Below are positions 26,137 to 34,149 of a DNA stretch of 64,000 nt, piece after piece (position 1 is the stretch's first letter; each line of letters begins with the position of its first letter). Source of the stretch: Enterocloster lavalensis (GTDB lineage: Bacteria; Bacillota; Clostridia; Lachnospirales; Lachnospiraceae); NCBI RefSeq assembly GCF_902364025.1, contig NZ_CABJCG010000002.1, positions 410,068 to 474,067 of the forward strand. Reading direction: 5' to 3'. Both the position numbers and the translations under genes were made by a program. Under the pieces are notes generated by a model. The model was not told where the DNA came from. It was given only the letters and a program-made list of their open reading frames with translations, and searched no databases.

Positions 26137-27171
26137 ATGGAGTATCAGGGGAAATATGTGCCGTTGGGAAACAGCGGATTAAAGGTATCACAGATCGCTT
26201 TCGGCTGCGGATTCCGGGGGACTCCCCCTCTGGAGGATGCGGTGAACGTCATCACGCAGGCGATTGAAAATGGCATCAATTTTATTGACTGCGCCAATAT
26301 TTATACCATTGCGGACAACGAAAAGTCGGAGATCGCTCTGGGAAAGGCGCTGGAGGGAAGGCGGGACAAGGCGGTTATCACGTCCAAGGTGGGAAGCTGG
26401 GTCAAAAAGGACGACCAGGGGCCCAACGGATACGGGGGATCACGGTATCATATTCTGCGGGAGATCGACAATTCCCTGAGGCGGCTGAAAACGGACCATA
26501 TCGACGTGTATCTGCTGCATCAGCCGGATCCCACCACGCCGCCTGAGGAGACTGTGCGGGCTATGGAAACGCTCTGCCAGCAGGGAAAGATCCGCTATGT
26601 GGGGGTCTGCAACTACGATGCGTGGCAGGTGGTTGCGGCGCTGGACGCCCAGCACCGCATCAATGCCCAGCCGCTGATCGCAATGCAGAATCCGTACAAT
26701 CTGCTGAACCGGACGTTGGAGGAAGAGACCTTCCCCATGGCGGCTCACTATGGCGTAGGTATTATGGCTTACGGAGCACTGGCCAGCGGCCTGCTGGGCG
26801 GGCGATACGTGCCCGGACAACCTATGCCGCCCCAGTCCTTCTGGGCCCGGTCGCCGCTATATCGGGAGTATTACCCGTATCTGTTCCGGGGTCAGGTGGT
26901 GGAGGTAGTGGAGTCTGTCCGAAAAATGAGCCGGAAATATGGAGTGTCCATGGCGCAAATTGCCACAGCCTGGGTTCTGACACATCCCGAGGTCAGCTGC
27001 GTCGTGGCCGGGGCCAATACGTGGGAGGACTTTGAGGATTCGATACTGGCCGCCGGCTTAACGCTGGAACAGGCGGATGTTCAAGAGCTGGACCGTGTAT
27101 CGTACGGTATGCGGGAGAACTTTACCCTTCCCCATGTAACTGCGGTTATGGAAAGGATAAAAGGCGAATGA
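26137..27171 (+). CDS. aldo/keto reductase
   Basis: A 344-residue NADPH-dependent carbonyl reductase of the Kvbeta/YghZ-like subgroup. The catalytic tetrad is visible: Asp in FIDCANIYTIADNE with the Tyr four residues on, Lys in ITSKVGSW and His in YLLHQPDP. RBS GGAGGTAAGAG precedes ATG 26137. As part of the TRAP operon it likely reduces or oxidises an intermediate of the imported acid, which is inference from position. Confidence 0.9.
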   Translation: MEYQGKYVPLGNSGLKVSQIAFGCGFRGTPPLEDAVNVITQAIENGINFIDCANIYTIADNEKSEIALGKALEGRRDKAVITSKVGSWVKKDDQGPNGYGGSRYHILREIDNSLRRLKTDHIDVYLLHQPDPTTPPEETVRAMETLCQQGKIRYVGVCNYDAWQVVAALDAQHRINAQPLIAMQNPYNLLNRTLEEETFPMAAHYGVGIMAYGALASGLLGGRYVPGQPMPPQSFWARSPLYREYYPYLFRGQVVEVVESVRKMSRKYGVSMAQIATAWVLTHPEVSCVVAGANTWEDFEDSILAAGLTLEQADVQELDRVSYGMRENFTLPHVTAVMERIKGE

Positions 27172-27195
27172 TTGCTGCGGATATGCCGGGAACTA

Positions 27196-27224
27196 TTGAA
27201 TTGACTTCTATTTTCCATTACAAT
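27196..27224 (+). promoter_or_regulatory. internal promoter of the XRE regulator gene
   Basis: TTGAAT (27196-27201), exactly 17 bases and TACAAT (27219-27224) lie between the reductase stop and the ATG at 27270. This supports separate expression of the regulator and the later start. Confidence 0.55.
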
Positions 27225-27269
27225 AAGAACAGCCGCGTAGTTCAGGAACAGATAAAGGGGATAGAAGCT

Positions 27270-28301
27270 ATGGTATGTAATGGAAACAGGATAAAATTGA
27301 TGAGATTGGCCAACTGTCTGTCACTGCAACAGCTTGCGGATGCGTTGAGCGCCAATTCGGTTCCCATTTCCAGAGCCGCCTTATCATACTATGAGACGGG
27401 TAAAACCGTTCCCGCCGAGGCTACGATCAATGTTCTGGCCAAAGAACTGGGTACGATTCCTGCTTTTTTTTACAAGCAGGATTGGTCGGATTTTGAATTG
27501 AGAATTTTTCAGGACTTGAATCTGATTCCATCCCGTCAGCAGGAGCTGTATGCGTTTATCCAGGTAGAGATGGAGCGGCATTTGGAGATTGACCATGCCC
27601 TGGGAATCCGATCCGTCTTTGAAATTCCGGTGCCCCAAAAGCTGCGGGCGGATCAGCATGCGCAGATTGAGAAGTTTATTGGGGGGATCAGGGCAAAGTG
27701 GGGAGTTGGGATTAATCCGATTTCCAGTGTCTGTTCGATTCTGGAGTCCCAGGGATGGTATCTGATCTCTTCCACCCGGCAGTTTGGCAGTCTGGATATC
27801 GGCGGTTATGAGGTCTCGACCCGGATACCGTTTTTGCTGTATCACCCCAATTACTTTGTGGATGATTTCCGCTATTCCGTTTTGCAGCAGGTAGGCTATT
27901 TTTATCTCCAGGGCGGGGATAAGGAGGAGACGGAACTGCTGGTGCAGCGTTTCGCCAGGGGGATCTTATTTTCCAGGGAACAGGCGGTTCTGGAATTTGG
28001 ACCTAAGCGCACGAAGATTTCGGCCAAAGAGCTGAGTATGGTCAAACAGAAGTATGGTATATCGAAGCGGATCCTGATGATACGGCTTCATGAACTTGGG
28101 ATCATTGATGATGAGTGCTATGAGAATTTCGATACCCATTTGAGGCAGCACAGTTTTTTAAAACGTGAAAAAGCCATTGGAGACACGCTGCATTTCTATG
28201 AGGTGCCAACAGCCTATGACATTAAGGCGTTGAGAGCCCAGGCGGAGGGAATACTTCCAGAGGAAACGGTGGAATACTTTATGGCCATTCAAAACCGTTA
28301 A
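27270..28301 (+). CDS. XRE-type regulator with a degenerate ImmA/IrrE-like domain
   Basis: A 343-residue protein. An N-terminal helix-turn-helix (GNRIKLMRLANCLSLQQLAD, about residues 5-65) is followed by a region with the helical layout of IrrE/ImmA peptidase domains. The metal motif HExxH is not present: the equivalent stretch reads LQQVGYFYLQG. ATG 27270 is chosen because XRE proteins begin just before this helix, AAAGGGG stands upstream, and a promoter lies between the two possible starts; ATG 27168, overlapping the reductase stop, would add 34 residues. It probably controls the TRAP operon, perhaps by ligand binding instead of proteolysis. Confidence 0.75.
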   Translation: MVCNGNRIKLMRLANCLSLQQLADALSANSVPISRAALSYYETGKTVPAEATINVLAKELGTIPAFFYKQDWSDFELRIFQDLNLIPSRQQELYAFIQVEMERHLEIDHALGIRSVFEIPVPQKLRADQHAQIEKFIGGIRAKWGVGINPISSVCSILESQGWYLISSTRQFGSLDIGGYEVSTRIPFLLYHPNYFVDDFRYSVLQQVGYFYLQGGDKEETELLVQRFARGILFSREQAVLEFGPKRTKISAKELSMVKQKYGISKRILMIRLHELGIIDDECYENFDTHLRQHSFLKREKAIGDTLHFYEVPTAYDIKALRAQAEGILPEETVEYFMAIQNR

Positions 28302-28485
28302 AGCCGCTTTTCAGATTCACTCTGAATCGAAAAAAATGAACGATTTGCAGCTTGCGGCTTGCCAAATCCCCCGAAAGGTATTATATTGTAAGTGCTAGAC
28401 AACCCGGGGGTACATTTTACGGTAACTGATGGGGATGATAATAGCGAAAATTGTACGAAACGTATCGTTTAAGGAGGTAATTCAC
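28302..28485. other. short intergenic region before the DUF1858 gene
   Basis: Contains a small inverted repeat TTCAGA-TTCAC-TCTGAA at about 28311-28327 just after the regulator, without a T run. No clear promoter for the next gene, but an AT-rich TATTATATTG stretch near 28380 could serve as -10. Confidence 0.4.
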
Positions 28486-28689
28486 ATGGCAATCGATAAA
28501 GATATGCTGATCGGCGATCTCATTCAGGTGGATGACAGCATCGCTCCGATTCTGATGAGAGCAGGCATGCACTGCCTGGGCTGCCCGGCTTCTCAGGGCG
28601 AGTCCCTGGAGGAGGCCTGCATGGTGCACGGCATTGACTGCGACACTCTGGTAAGCCAGATCAATGAGATTCTGAGCTCCAAGGCGTGA
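28486..28689 (+). CDS. DUF1858 / hybrid-cluster-associated disulfide-domain protein
   Basis: A 67-residue protein made of a single DUF1858 domain. The paired cysteines in MHCLGCPASQ (residues 25 and 28) followed by a third Cys in EEAC are the family signature, thought to form a redox disulfide or bind a metal. ATG 28486 is preceded by AAGGAGGTAATTCAC, an excellent ribosome site; a longer reading from 28429 lacks one. Monocistronic with its own terminator. Cellular role unknown; frequent in anaerobes. Confidence 0.88.
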   Translation: MAIDKDMLIGDLIQVDDSIAPILMRAGMHCLGCPASQGESLEEACMVHGIDCDTLVSQINEILSSKA

Positions 28690-28710
28690 GCCGGCAAATA
28701 GCGTGATATA

Positions 28711-28757
28711 AAAAGGAGGCTTCCGTGGGTGTGACCGTGCGGCAGGCCTCTTTTTTA
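28711..28757 (+). terminator. terminator after the DUF1858 gene
   Basis: GAGGC pairs with GCCTC around a partly paired loop, with an A run before and CTTTTTT after. Confidence 0.7.
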
Positions 28758-28934
28758 ACGGGACGTCGTCTGGGGCTGATGACGCGGGCGCGTCCATGCC
28801 CACTCATCCGGCCCGTTCATTGTGATCAGTCAGGCGTCCCACTCCCTCCAAGCGGGCTTGACACAGCTTTCCGTGTCGCTTTTTACGCCGTCTGAACGAT
28901 TACGGTAAAATTATGAAAATCTACCAATCACCGG

Positions 28935-28974
28935 TTGACAACGGTGGGGTTAAATAGTAATATATTAGTATATT
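28935..28974 (+). promoter_or_regulatory. uxuA promoter with operator overlapping the -10 box
   Basis: TTGACA (28935-28940), 17 bases and TAATAT (28958-28963). The 20-base sequence TAGTAATATATTAGTATATT (28955-28974), with its palindromic TAATATATTA core, covers the -10 and recurs exactly at 32658-32677. A repressor bound here would block polymerase. The GntR-type protein encoded at 31786-32466 is the obvious candidate. Confidence 0.8.
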
Positions 28975-29042
28975 GCTAACGAAGCGCAAATTTACCCATC
29001 GAAATTCGCAAACAAAACAACACAGAGCAGGAGGAAAAGCAA

Positions 29043-30113
29043 ATGGACATGACATTACGTTGGTTCGGTGAGGGTGTGGACAGTGTATCCCTGGAGCAGA
29101 TTCGTCAGATTCCCGGGGTGAAGGGTGTGATCACCACCCTGTACGACATCCCGGCCGGAGAGGCCTGGCCGATGGAACGCATTCTTCAGATGAAGGAGCA
29201 GGTGGAGGCAAAGGGCCTGAAGGTGCTGGGAATCGAGAGCGTGAACATCCACGACGCCATCAAGGTGGGCATTCCCGAGCGCGAGCAGTACATAGCCAAC
29301 TATATCACCACCCTGGAGCGCCTGGGACAGGCTGGTATCCATGTGGTTTGCTACAACTTCATGCCTGTGTTCGACTGGACCCGTTCCGACCTGGCGAAGG
29401 TGCGCCCGGACGGCTCCACGGTTCTGGCCTACGACCAGAAGGAGATCGACAAGCTGGATCCCGAGCACATGTTTGAGTCCATGGGCGAGAAGTCCAACGG
29501 CTTTGAGCTGCCCGGATGGGAGCCGGAGCGTATGGCCCGCATCAAGGAGCTGTTCGAGCTCTACAGGGACGTAAACGCGGACGTGCTCTTCGACAACCTG
29601 GTATATTTTCTGAAGGCCATCCAGCCGGTATGCGAACAATACGACATCAAAATGGCGATCCATCCCGACGATCCCGCCTGGCCCGTATTCGGCCTTGCCC
29701 GGATCATCACCGGCAAGGAGCAGCTGTTAAAGCTGATGAAGGCCGTGGACGCGCCCTTTAACGGCGTCACCCTGTGCACCGGCTCTCTGGGGAGCAATCC
29801 GGACAACGACATCCCGGACATTATCCGTTCCTTAAAAGGCCGTATCCACTTCGCTCACGTTCGCAACCTCCAGTACAACGCCCCCGGCGATTTCCAGGAG
29901 GCAGCCCATCTCTCTGCGGACGGCAGCATGGATATGTACGCCATCATGAAGGCGCTCTACGACATTGGATTTGACGGCATCGTGCGCCCGGACCACGGAA
30001 GGGCCATCTGGGGCGAGGTGTCCATGCCCGGCTACGGCCTGTACGACCGCGCCCTGGGCGCCTGCTACTTAAACGGCCTCTGGGAGGCCATTGAAAAGCA
30101 GAACCGGAATTGA
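29043..30113 (+). CDS. uxuA: mannonate dehydratase
   Basis: Dehydrates D-mannonate to 2-keto-3-deoxygluconate in hexuronate breakdown. The 356-residue sequence shows family landmarks: MDMTLRWFGEG at the start, VCYNFMPVFDWTRS, the metal-binding IHPDDPAWPVFGLARI, NGVTLCTGSLG and FAHVRN, and VRPDHGR near the end. ATG 29043 follows GCAGGAGG. The oxidoreductase gene uxuB follows 15 bases later, and the operator shared with the transporter operon points to uronate-induced control. Confidence 0.96.
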   Translation: MDMTLRWFGEGVDSVSLEQIRQIPGVKGVITTLYDIPAGEAWPMERILQMKEQVEAKGLKVLGIESVNIHDAIKVGIPEREQYIANYITTLERLGQAGIHVVCYNFMPVFDWTRSDLAKVRPDGSTVLAYDQKEIDKLDPEHMFESMGEKSNGFELPGWEPERMARIKELFELYRDVNADVLFDNLVYFLKAIQPVCEQYDIKMAIHPDDPAWPVFGLARIITGKEQLLKLMKAVDAPFNGVTLCTGSLGSNPDNDIPDIIRSLKGRIHFAHVRNLQYNAPGDFQEAAHLSADGSMDMYAIMKALYDIGFDGIVRPDHGRAIWGEVSMPGYGLYDRALGACYLNGLWEAIEKQNRN

Positions 30114-30128
30114 GGGAGGGAAAACGCC

Positions 30129-31742
30129 ATGAAAATGAACTTAAGCTCCCTTGAGAACCGTGCATTCTGGGAGAACGCGGGCGTAAAGCTCCCGGAGTTT
30201 TCCATTGAAACCATGCGCGCCAACACCCGGGAGAATCCGGTGTGGGTGCACTTTGGAGCCGGAAATATTTTCCGGGCCTTTATCGCCAGACTGCAGCAGC
30301 GGCTGCTGAACGAGGGGAAGGCGGACCGCGGCATCATCGCGGTGGACACCTTCGACTACGATATACTGGACAAGATCTACGCGCCATACGACAACCTGAC
30401 CATGCTGGTTCTGATGAACGCGGACGGCCGTCTGGACAAGGAGATCGTCGCCAGCATCTCCGAGGGATTAAAGGGGGACAGCGGCGATGGCACGGATTAT
30501 ATCCGCTTGAAGGAGATTTTCCGCAAGCCCAGCCTGCAGATGATCAGCTTTACCATCACGGAGAAGGGTTATGCCTTGAAGAACCTGGACGGGGCGTATT
30601 TCCCGGTTGTGGCCCAGGATATCCAGAACGGGCCCGGGCAGCCCAGACACGCCATGAGCGTGGTTGCGGCCCTGCTCTACGAGCGCTTCAAAGCCGGAGC
30701 CCTGCCCCTGGCGGTGGTGAGCATGGACAACTGTTCTCATAACGGTGAGAAATTGCAGTCCAGCGTGCTGGCCGTGGCAAGAGAATGGCAGAAGGCGGGT
30801 CTGGTGGAAGCGGAATTCGTGGCCTATCTGGAAGACGAGACCAAGGTCGCCTTCCCCTGGTCCATGATCGACAAGATTACCCCGCGCCCGGCCGGTGAAG
30901 TGCAGGCCGCGCTGGAGGCGTCCGGGCTTACGGATATGGCGCCCATCGTCACCAGCCGCAACACCTATATTGCCCCCTACGTCAACGCGGAGACGCCGGA
31001 GTACCTGGTGATCGAGGACAAGTTCCCCAACGGCCGCCCGGCCCTTGAGGCCGCCGGAGTCTACATGACGGACCGGGATACGGTGAACAACACGGAGCGG
31101 ATGAAGGTGACGACCTGCCTGAACCCGCTGCACACCGCGCTGGCAGTCTACGGCTGCCTGCTGGGCTACACCTCCATTGCGGCGGAGATGCAGGACGCCC
31201 AGCTGAAAAAGCTGGTGGAAAAGATCGGATACGGGGAGGGGATGCCGGTGGTGGTGAATCCGGGGATCATCGATCCCGTGGACTTCATCCATGAAGTCAT
31301 CGACCTGCGCCTTCCCAATCCCTACATTCCCGATATGCCCCAGCGCATCGCCACGGATACCTCCCAGAAGGTGGCGATCCGTTTCGGCGAGACGATTAAA
31401 TCTTATATGGAACGGCCGGAGCTGGATCCGGCATCCCTGACCTATATCCCGCTGGCGCTGGCCGGTTGGTGCCGTTATCTGTTGGCAGTTGACGACCAGG
31501 GCCGGGCCATGGAGTTGAGCTCCGACCCGATGTTGGAGCAGCTGACCGGGAAGCTGGCTGGAGTCCGCCTGGGCGACCCGGATTCCTGCCAGGGCTGCTT
31601 AAAGGACATTCTCTCAAACCCGGCGGTCTTTGGCGTGAATCTCTATGACGCCGGACTGGGAGAAAAAGTGGAATCCATGTTCGCGGAGCTGGCCGCCGGG
31701 CCGGGAGCCGTGCGCACCGCGCTGGTCAAATATCTGGGGTAG
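30129..31742 (+). CDS. uxuB: fructuronate reductase (mannitol dehydrogenase family)
   Basis: NAD-dependent polyol/uronate reductase expected to convert D-fructuronate to D-mannonate, the substrate of UxuA. The 537-residue protein has the nucleotide-binding FGAGNIFRAF near residue 41 and the family catalytic set Lys-Asn-His in MKVTTCLNPLHTALA. ATG 30129 follows GAGGGAGGG. It could also be a mannitol or tagaturonate reductase, but adjacency to uxuA favours fructuronate. Confidence 0.92.
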   Translation: MKMNLSSLENRAFWENAGVKLPEFSIETMRANTRENPVWVHFGAGNIFRAFIARLQQRLLNEGKADRGIIAVDTFDYDILDKIYAPYDNLTMLVLMNADGRLDKEIVASISEGLKGDSGDGTDYIRLKEIFRKPSLQMISFTITEKGYALKNLDGAYFPVVAQDIQNGPGQPRHAMSVVAALLYERFKAGALPLAVVSMDNCSHNGEKLQSSVLAVAREWQKAGLVEAEFVAYLEDETKVAFPWSMIDKITPRPAGEVQAALEASGLTDMAPIVTSRNTYIAPYVNAETPEYLVIEDKFPNGRPALEAAGVYMTDRDTVNNTERMKVTTCLNPLHTALAVYGCLLGYTSIAAEMQDAQLKKLVEKIGYGEGMPVVVNPGIIDPVDFIHEVIDLRLPNPYIPDMPQRIATDTSQKVAIRFGETIKSYMERPELDPASLTYIPLALAGWCRYLLAVDDQGRAMELSSDPMLEQLTGKLAGVRLGDPDSCQGCLKDILSNPAVFGVNLYDAGLGEKVESMFAELAAGPGAVRTALVKYLG

Positions 31743-31785
31743 GGGGACAGAACGGCTATTGCCAAGAGATAAGGAGATTCTGAGT

Positions 31786-32466
31786 ATGACAATCGAGGCC
31801 AGACAGGCGGGGGAGACTGCGAAGGAGTACGCCTACCGCATTATAAAGGAAAATATCATTACACTGGAGCTGGAACCGGGGAGCACGCTGAACGATATGG
31901 AGATTTCCCAGATGATCGGCATCAGCCGCACTCCGGTCCGCGAGGCGATTATCAAGCTCAAGGAGGAGTCGGATATTATTGAGATTTTCCCACAGCGCGG
32001 GATGCGCATCGCGCTGATTGATACGGATATTGTTCAGGAGGTGCGTTTCCTGCGTATGACCCTGGAGAAGGCGATGGTGGAGCTGGCCTGCGACATGGCC
32101 CAGGAAGCGGATTTTGTGTGGCTGGAGGAAAATCTTACGCTGCAGGAGTTTTATCTGAAAAATAACCTGATTCAGAAGCTTCTGGAGCTTGACAACGCCC
32201 TGCACCGCAAGCTGTTCACAATCTGCCGTAAGGACCTGATCTACCGCATGAGCCAGGGACTTTCCATCCACTACGACCGGGTCCGCAACATGGAGGCCAC
32301 CGCGATTCACGGCCATAAGACTGTGGAGGACCACCGGAATCTGGTAAAAGCCATCCGCGACAAGGACAAGGAGCAGGCCAAACGGATTATGGAGGAGCAT
32401 CTGGACCGGTGGCTGATGAACGAGCAGACTCTGCGGAACGAGTACCCGCAATACTTTAAATCTTGA
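31786..32466 (+). CDS. GntR-family transcription regulator, FadR/FCD subfamily
   Basis: A 226-residue regulator with an N-terminal winged helix (about residues 12-75, containing ISQMIGISRTPVREAIIKL) and a C-terminal all-helical FCD ligand domain in which Asp and His residues (LDNALHRKLF, HYDRVRN, TVEDHRNL) form the usual metal and ligand site. ATG 31786 is preceded by AAGGAG. It stands between uxuAB and the transporter operon and both have the same 20-bp palindromic operator, so it most likely represses both until a uronate or aldonate is present, like UxuR/ExuR in other bacteria. Confidence 0.9.
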   Translation: MTIEARQAGETAKEYAYRIIKENIITLELEPGSTLNDMEISQMIGISRTPVREAIIKLKEESDIIEIFPQRGMRIALIDTDIVQEVRFLRMTLEKAMVELACDMAQEADFVWLEENLTLQEFYLKNNLIQKLLELDNALHRKLFTICRKDLIYRMSQGLSIHYDRVRNMEATAIHGHKTVEDHRNLVKAIRDKDKEQAKRIMEEHLDRWLMNEQTLRNEYPQYFKS

Positions 32467-32503
32467 CCCGACAAATATGATAAAAAATTAACAATTAAAA
32501 GAC

Positions 32504-32548
32504 AGAAAATAGTGCGAATTATCCTAAAATGGGTTCGCGCTATTTTTT
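32504..32548 (+). terminator. terminator after the uxu/GntR operon
   Basis: AAATAG-T-GCGAA pairs with TTCGC-G-CTATTT across a 13-base loop; a TTTTTT run follows. Confidence 0.85.
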
Positions 32549-32559
32549 GTGCCCGGATT

Positions 32560-32605
32560 ATATGCACAATCTAAAAATCTAACGGGAAAACATAATTGTG
32601 CATAT
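32560..32605. promoter_or_regulatory. spaced inverted repeat upstream of the sugar transporter promoter
   Basis: ATATGCACAAT (32560-32570) and its exact complement ATTGTGCATAT (32595-32605) are separated by 24 bases and end 14 bases before the -35 box. They look like paired activator sites or a looping operator. A similar arrangement occurs at 58989-59024. Confidence 0.45.
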
Positions 32606-32619
32606 TTTAAAAAAACCTA

Positions 32620-32677
32620 TTGACATACACTGCGAGATGTGGTAAATTATAGTCACTTAGTAATATATTAGTATATT
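32620..32677 (+). promoter_or_regulatory. sugar transporter promoter with second copy of the uxu operator
   Basis: TTGACA (32620-32625), 17 bases and TAAATT (32643-32648). The 20-base operator, identical to the one at uxuA, covers 32658-32677, at and just after the expected start point. Confidence 0.8.
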
Positions 32678-32725
32678 AAAACATCACAAGGGTGGAAATG
32701 TGTTACTGAAAGGAGAAGAAAGAAA

Positions 32726-33853
32726 ATGAAAAAAAGTAAATGGATCGCAATGTTGGTGGGAGGAGCCATGATTTGTTCGTTGGCAGCCTGTGGAGGGCAG
32801 AGCAGTTCCGCGCCGGCTTCCACGGCAGCCCCGACTGAGAAAACGGCAGACACAACGGCAGCCGAGGCCGGAGATACCACGGAAGCGGCGGACGCAGCGG
32901 CAGAGGACAAAGGCGAGGGCAAGGGTTATGTGATCGGCTTCAGCAACTCTTACAACGGCAATACATACCGTCAGGCCATGGAAGGCTATTTAAAGGAGGC
33001 CGCCGAGGAGCTTCAGAAGACCGGCGAGGTCAGCGAGGTGATCTTTGCCGAGTCCAACCAGAACAACAGCACCCAGGTGCAGCAGATTGAGAACTTCATT
33101 CTTCAGGGCGTGGACGCGATCATCATCGATCCCGGTTCCGCAACCGCGTTAAACGGCGCAATCCAGGAGGCTTCCGACGCCGGAATCCCCTGTATCATCA
33201 TCAACGACGGTCCGGTGAGCTCCGAGGCTGAGCTGTGCTACCAGATCAACTTTGACACCATCGCTCAGATGGGTTACCTGACCGAGTATGTCTGCGAAGC
33301 CATCGGCGGCAAGGGCAACATCATTGAGCTGCGCGGAACCGCCGGAAGCGAGTTCGACAACATTGCGCACGAGGGCGTTCTGAAGGTGCTGGAGAAATAC
33401 CCGGACATCAAGGTTGTGGCTGAGATCTACACCGACTGGACCGGTTCCAAGGCTCAGTCCGAGCTGGCCAGCGTACTGCCCACACTGGACAAGGTGGACG
33501 GCGTTGTGACCCAGGGCGGTGACTCCTACGCAGCCGTGCAGGCGTTCCAGTCCGCTGGTCTGGATCTGCCGATCATCGGGGGAGACAACAGAGGCTATTT
33601 CCTGAAATGGTGGGCCAACGAGGCTCCGGAAGGCTATGACACCGTATCCGTTTCCTCCAACCCCTGGGACGGCGCTACCGGCCTGTATGTGGCGGTCGAT
33701 ATCCTGGACGGCATGGACGTTCCCAAGGAAATGATCCATCCCTTCGGTATTGTGACCAAGGACGAGGTGAAGGATTACGCGGATGTGGCCGACGAGGCAA
33801 TCTGCTGTCCGACCTTTGACCGGGATTGGGTGAGAGAGAATCTTTATAAGTAA
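32726..33853 (+). CDS. sugar ABC transporter substrate-binding lipoprotein (RbsB-like)
   Basis: A 375-residue periplasmic-binding-protein 1 (ribose/galactose) family lipoprotein. The lipobox SLAAC puts the acylated Cys at residue 22; an Ala/Thr-rich linker runs to about residue 65. The core starts YVIGFSNSYNGNTYRQ and continues with VDAIIIDPGS and VTQGGDSYAAVQAF. ATG 32726 follows AAAGGAG. It is the first gene of the transporter operon; a hairpin after it would leave it more strongly expressed than the membrane parts. Ligand probably a uronate, aldonate or related sugar, by context. Confidence 0.92.
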   Translation: MKKSKWIAMLVGGAMICSLAACGGQSSSAPASTAAPTEKTADTTAAEAGDTTEAADAAAEDKGEGKGYVIGFSNSYNGNTYRQAMEGYLKEAAEELQKTGEVSEVIFAESNQNNSTQVQQIENFILQGVDAIIIDPGSATALNGAIQEASDAGIPCIIINDGPVSSEAELCYQINFDTIAQMGYLTEYVCEAIGGKGNIIELRGTAGSEFDNIAHEGVLKVLEKYPDIKVVAEIYTDWTGSKAQSELASVLPTLDKVDGVVTQGGDSYAAVQAFQSAGLDLPIIGGDNRGYFLKWWANEAPEGYDTVSVSSNPWDGATGLYVAVDILDGMDVPKEMIHPFGIVTKDEVKDYADVADEAICCPTFDRDWVRENLYK

Positions 33854-33887
33854 AATAGTCGCTGCTGGATTCATTTGAACGGACAGG

Positions 33888-33923
33888 GGCCGGCTGCTGC
33901 AGATTAGCGGCTGCCGGCCTTTT
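33888..33923 (+). terminator. attenuating hairpin after the binding protein gene
   Basis: GGCCGGC (33888-33894) pairs with GCCGGCC (33913-33919), with extra GCTG/AGC pairing inside, followed by TTTT. Because transporter genes continue downstream it may be a partial terminator that sets subunit ratios. Confidence 0.6.
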
Positions 33924-34102
33924 GCTGAATGTAATGGTCCGCAGGCGCAGCCTGAGGGCGATTGCTGGATGTAATGGTCTGCAGGCGCAGCCTGAGGGCG
34001 ATTGCTGAATGTAATGGTCCGCAGGCGCAGTCTGAGGGCGATTGCTGGATGTAATGGTCCGCAGACGCAGCCTGAGGGCGATTACTGAATGTAATGGTCC
34101 GC
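33921..34102 (+). repeat. 40-bp tandem repeat, four full copies plus a partial
   Basis: Units of exactly 40 bases begin at 33921, 33961, 34001 and 34041, and a 22-base partial unit is at 34081. Copies differ at one to four positions (for example GAATG/GGATG alternating). Each unit contains CAGGC-GCA-GCCTG or a variant that can form a small hairpin. They are contiguous, without spacers, between the binding protein and the cyclase-family gene. Confidence 0.9.
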
Positions 34103-34149
34103 CAGGGCCGGAACCGGGCACAGATTTTAAAGAAAGGGCGAAAGGGAAG

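Larger units (their letters stand above)
28690..29042. other. intergenic region before uxuA
   Basis: Holds the terminator at 28711-28757 and the uxuA promoter/operator at 28935-28974. The 180 bases between them contain no supported gene or notable repeat. Confidence 0.6.

Noticed and set aside
33921..34102. CRISPR array
   Set aside because: The 40-base units are contiguous tandem copies without spacers, and no cas genes are present.
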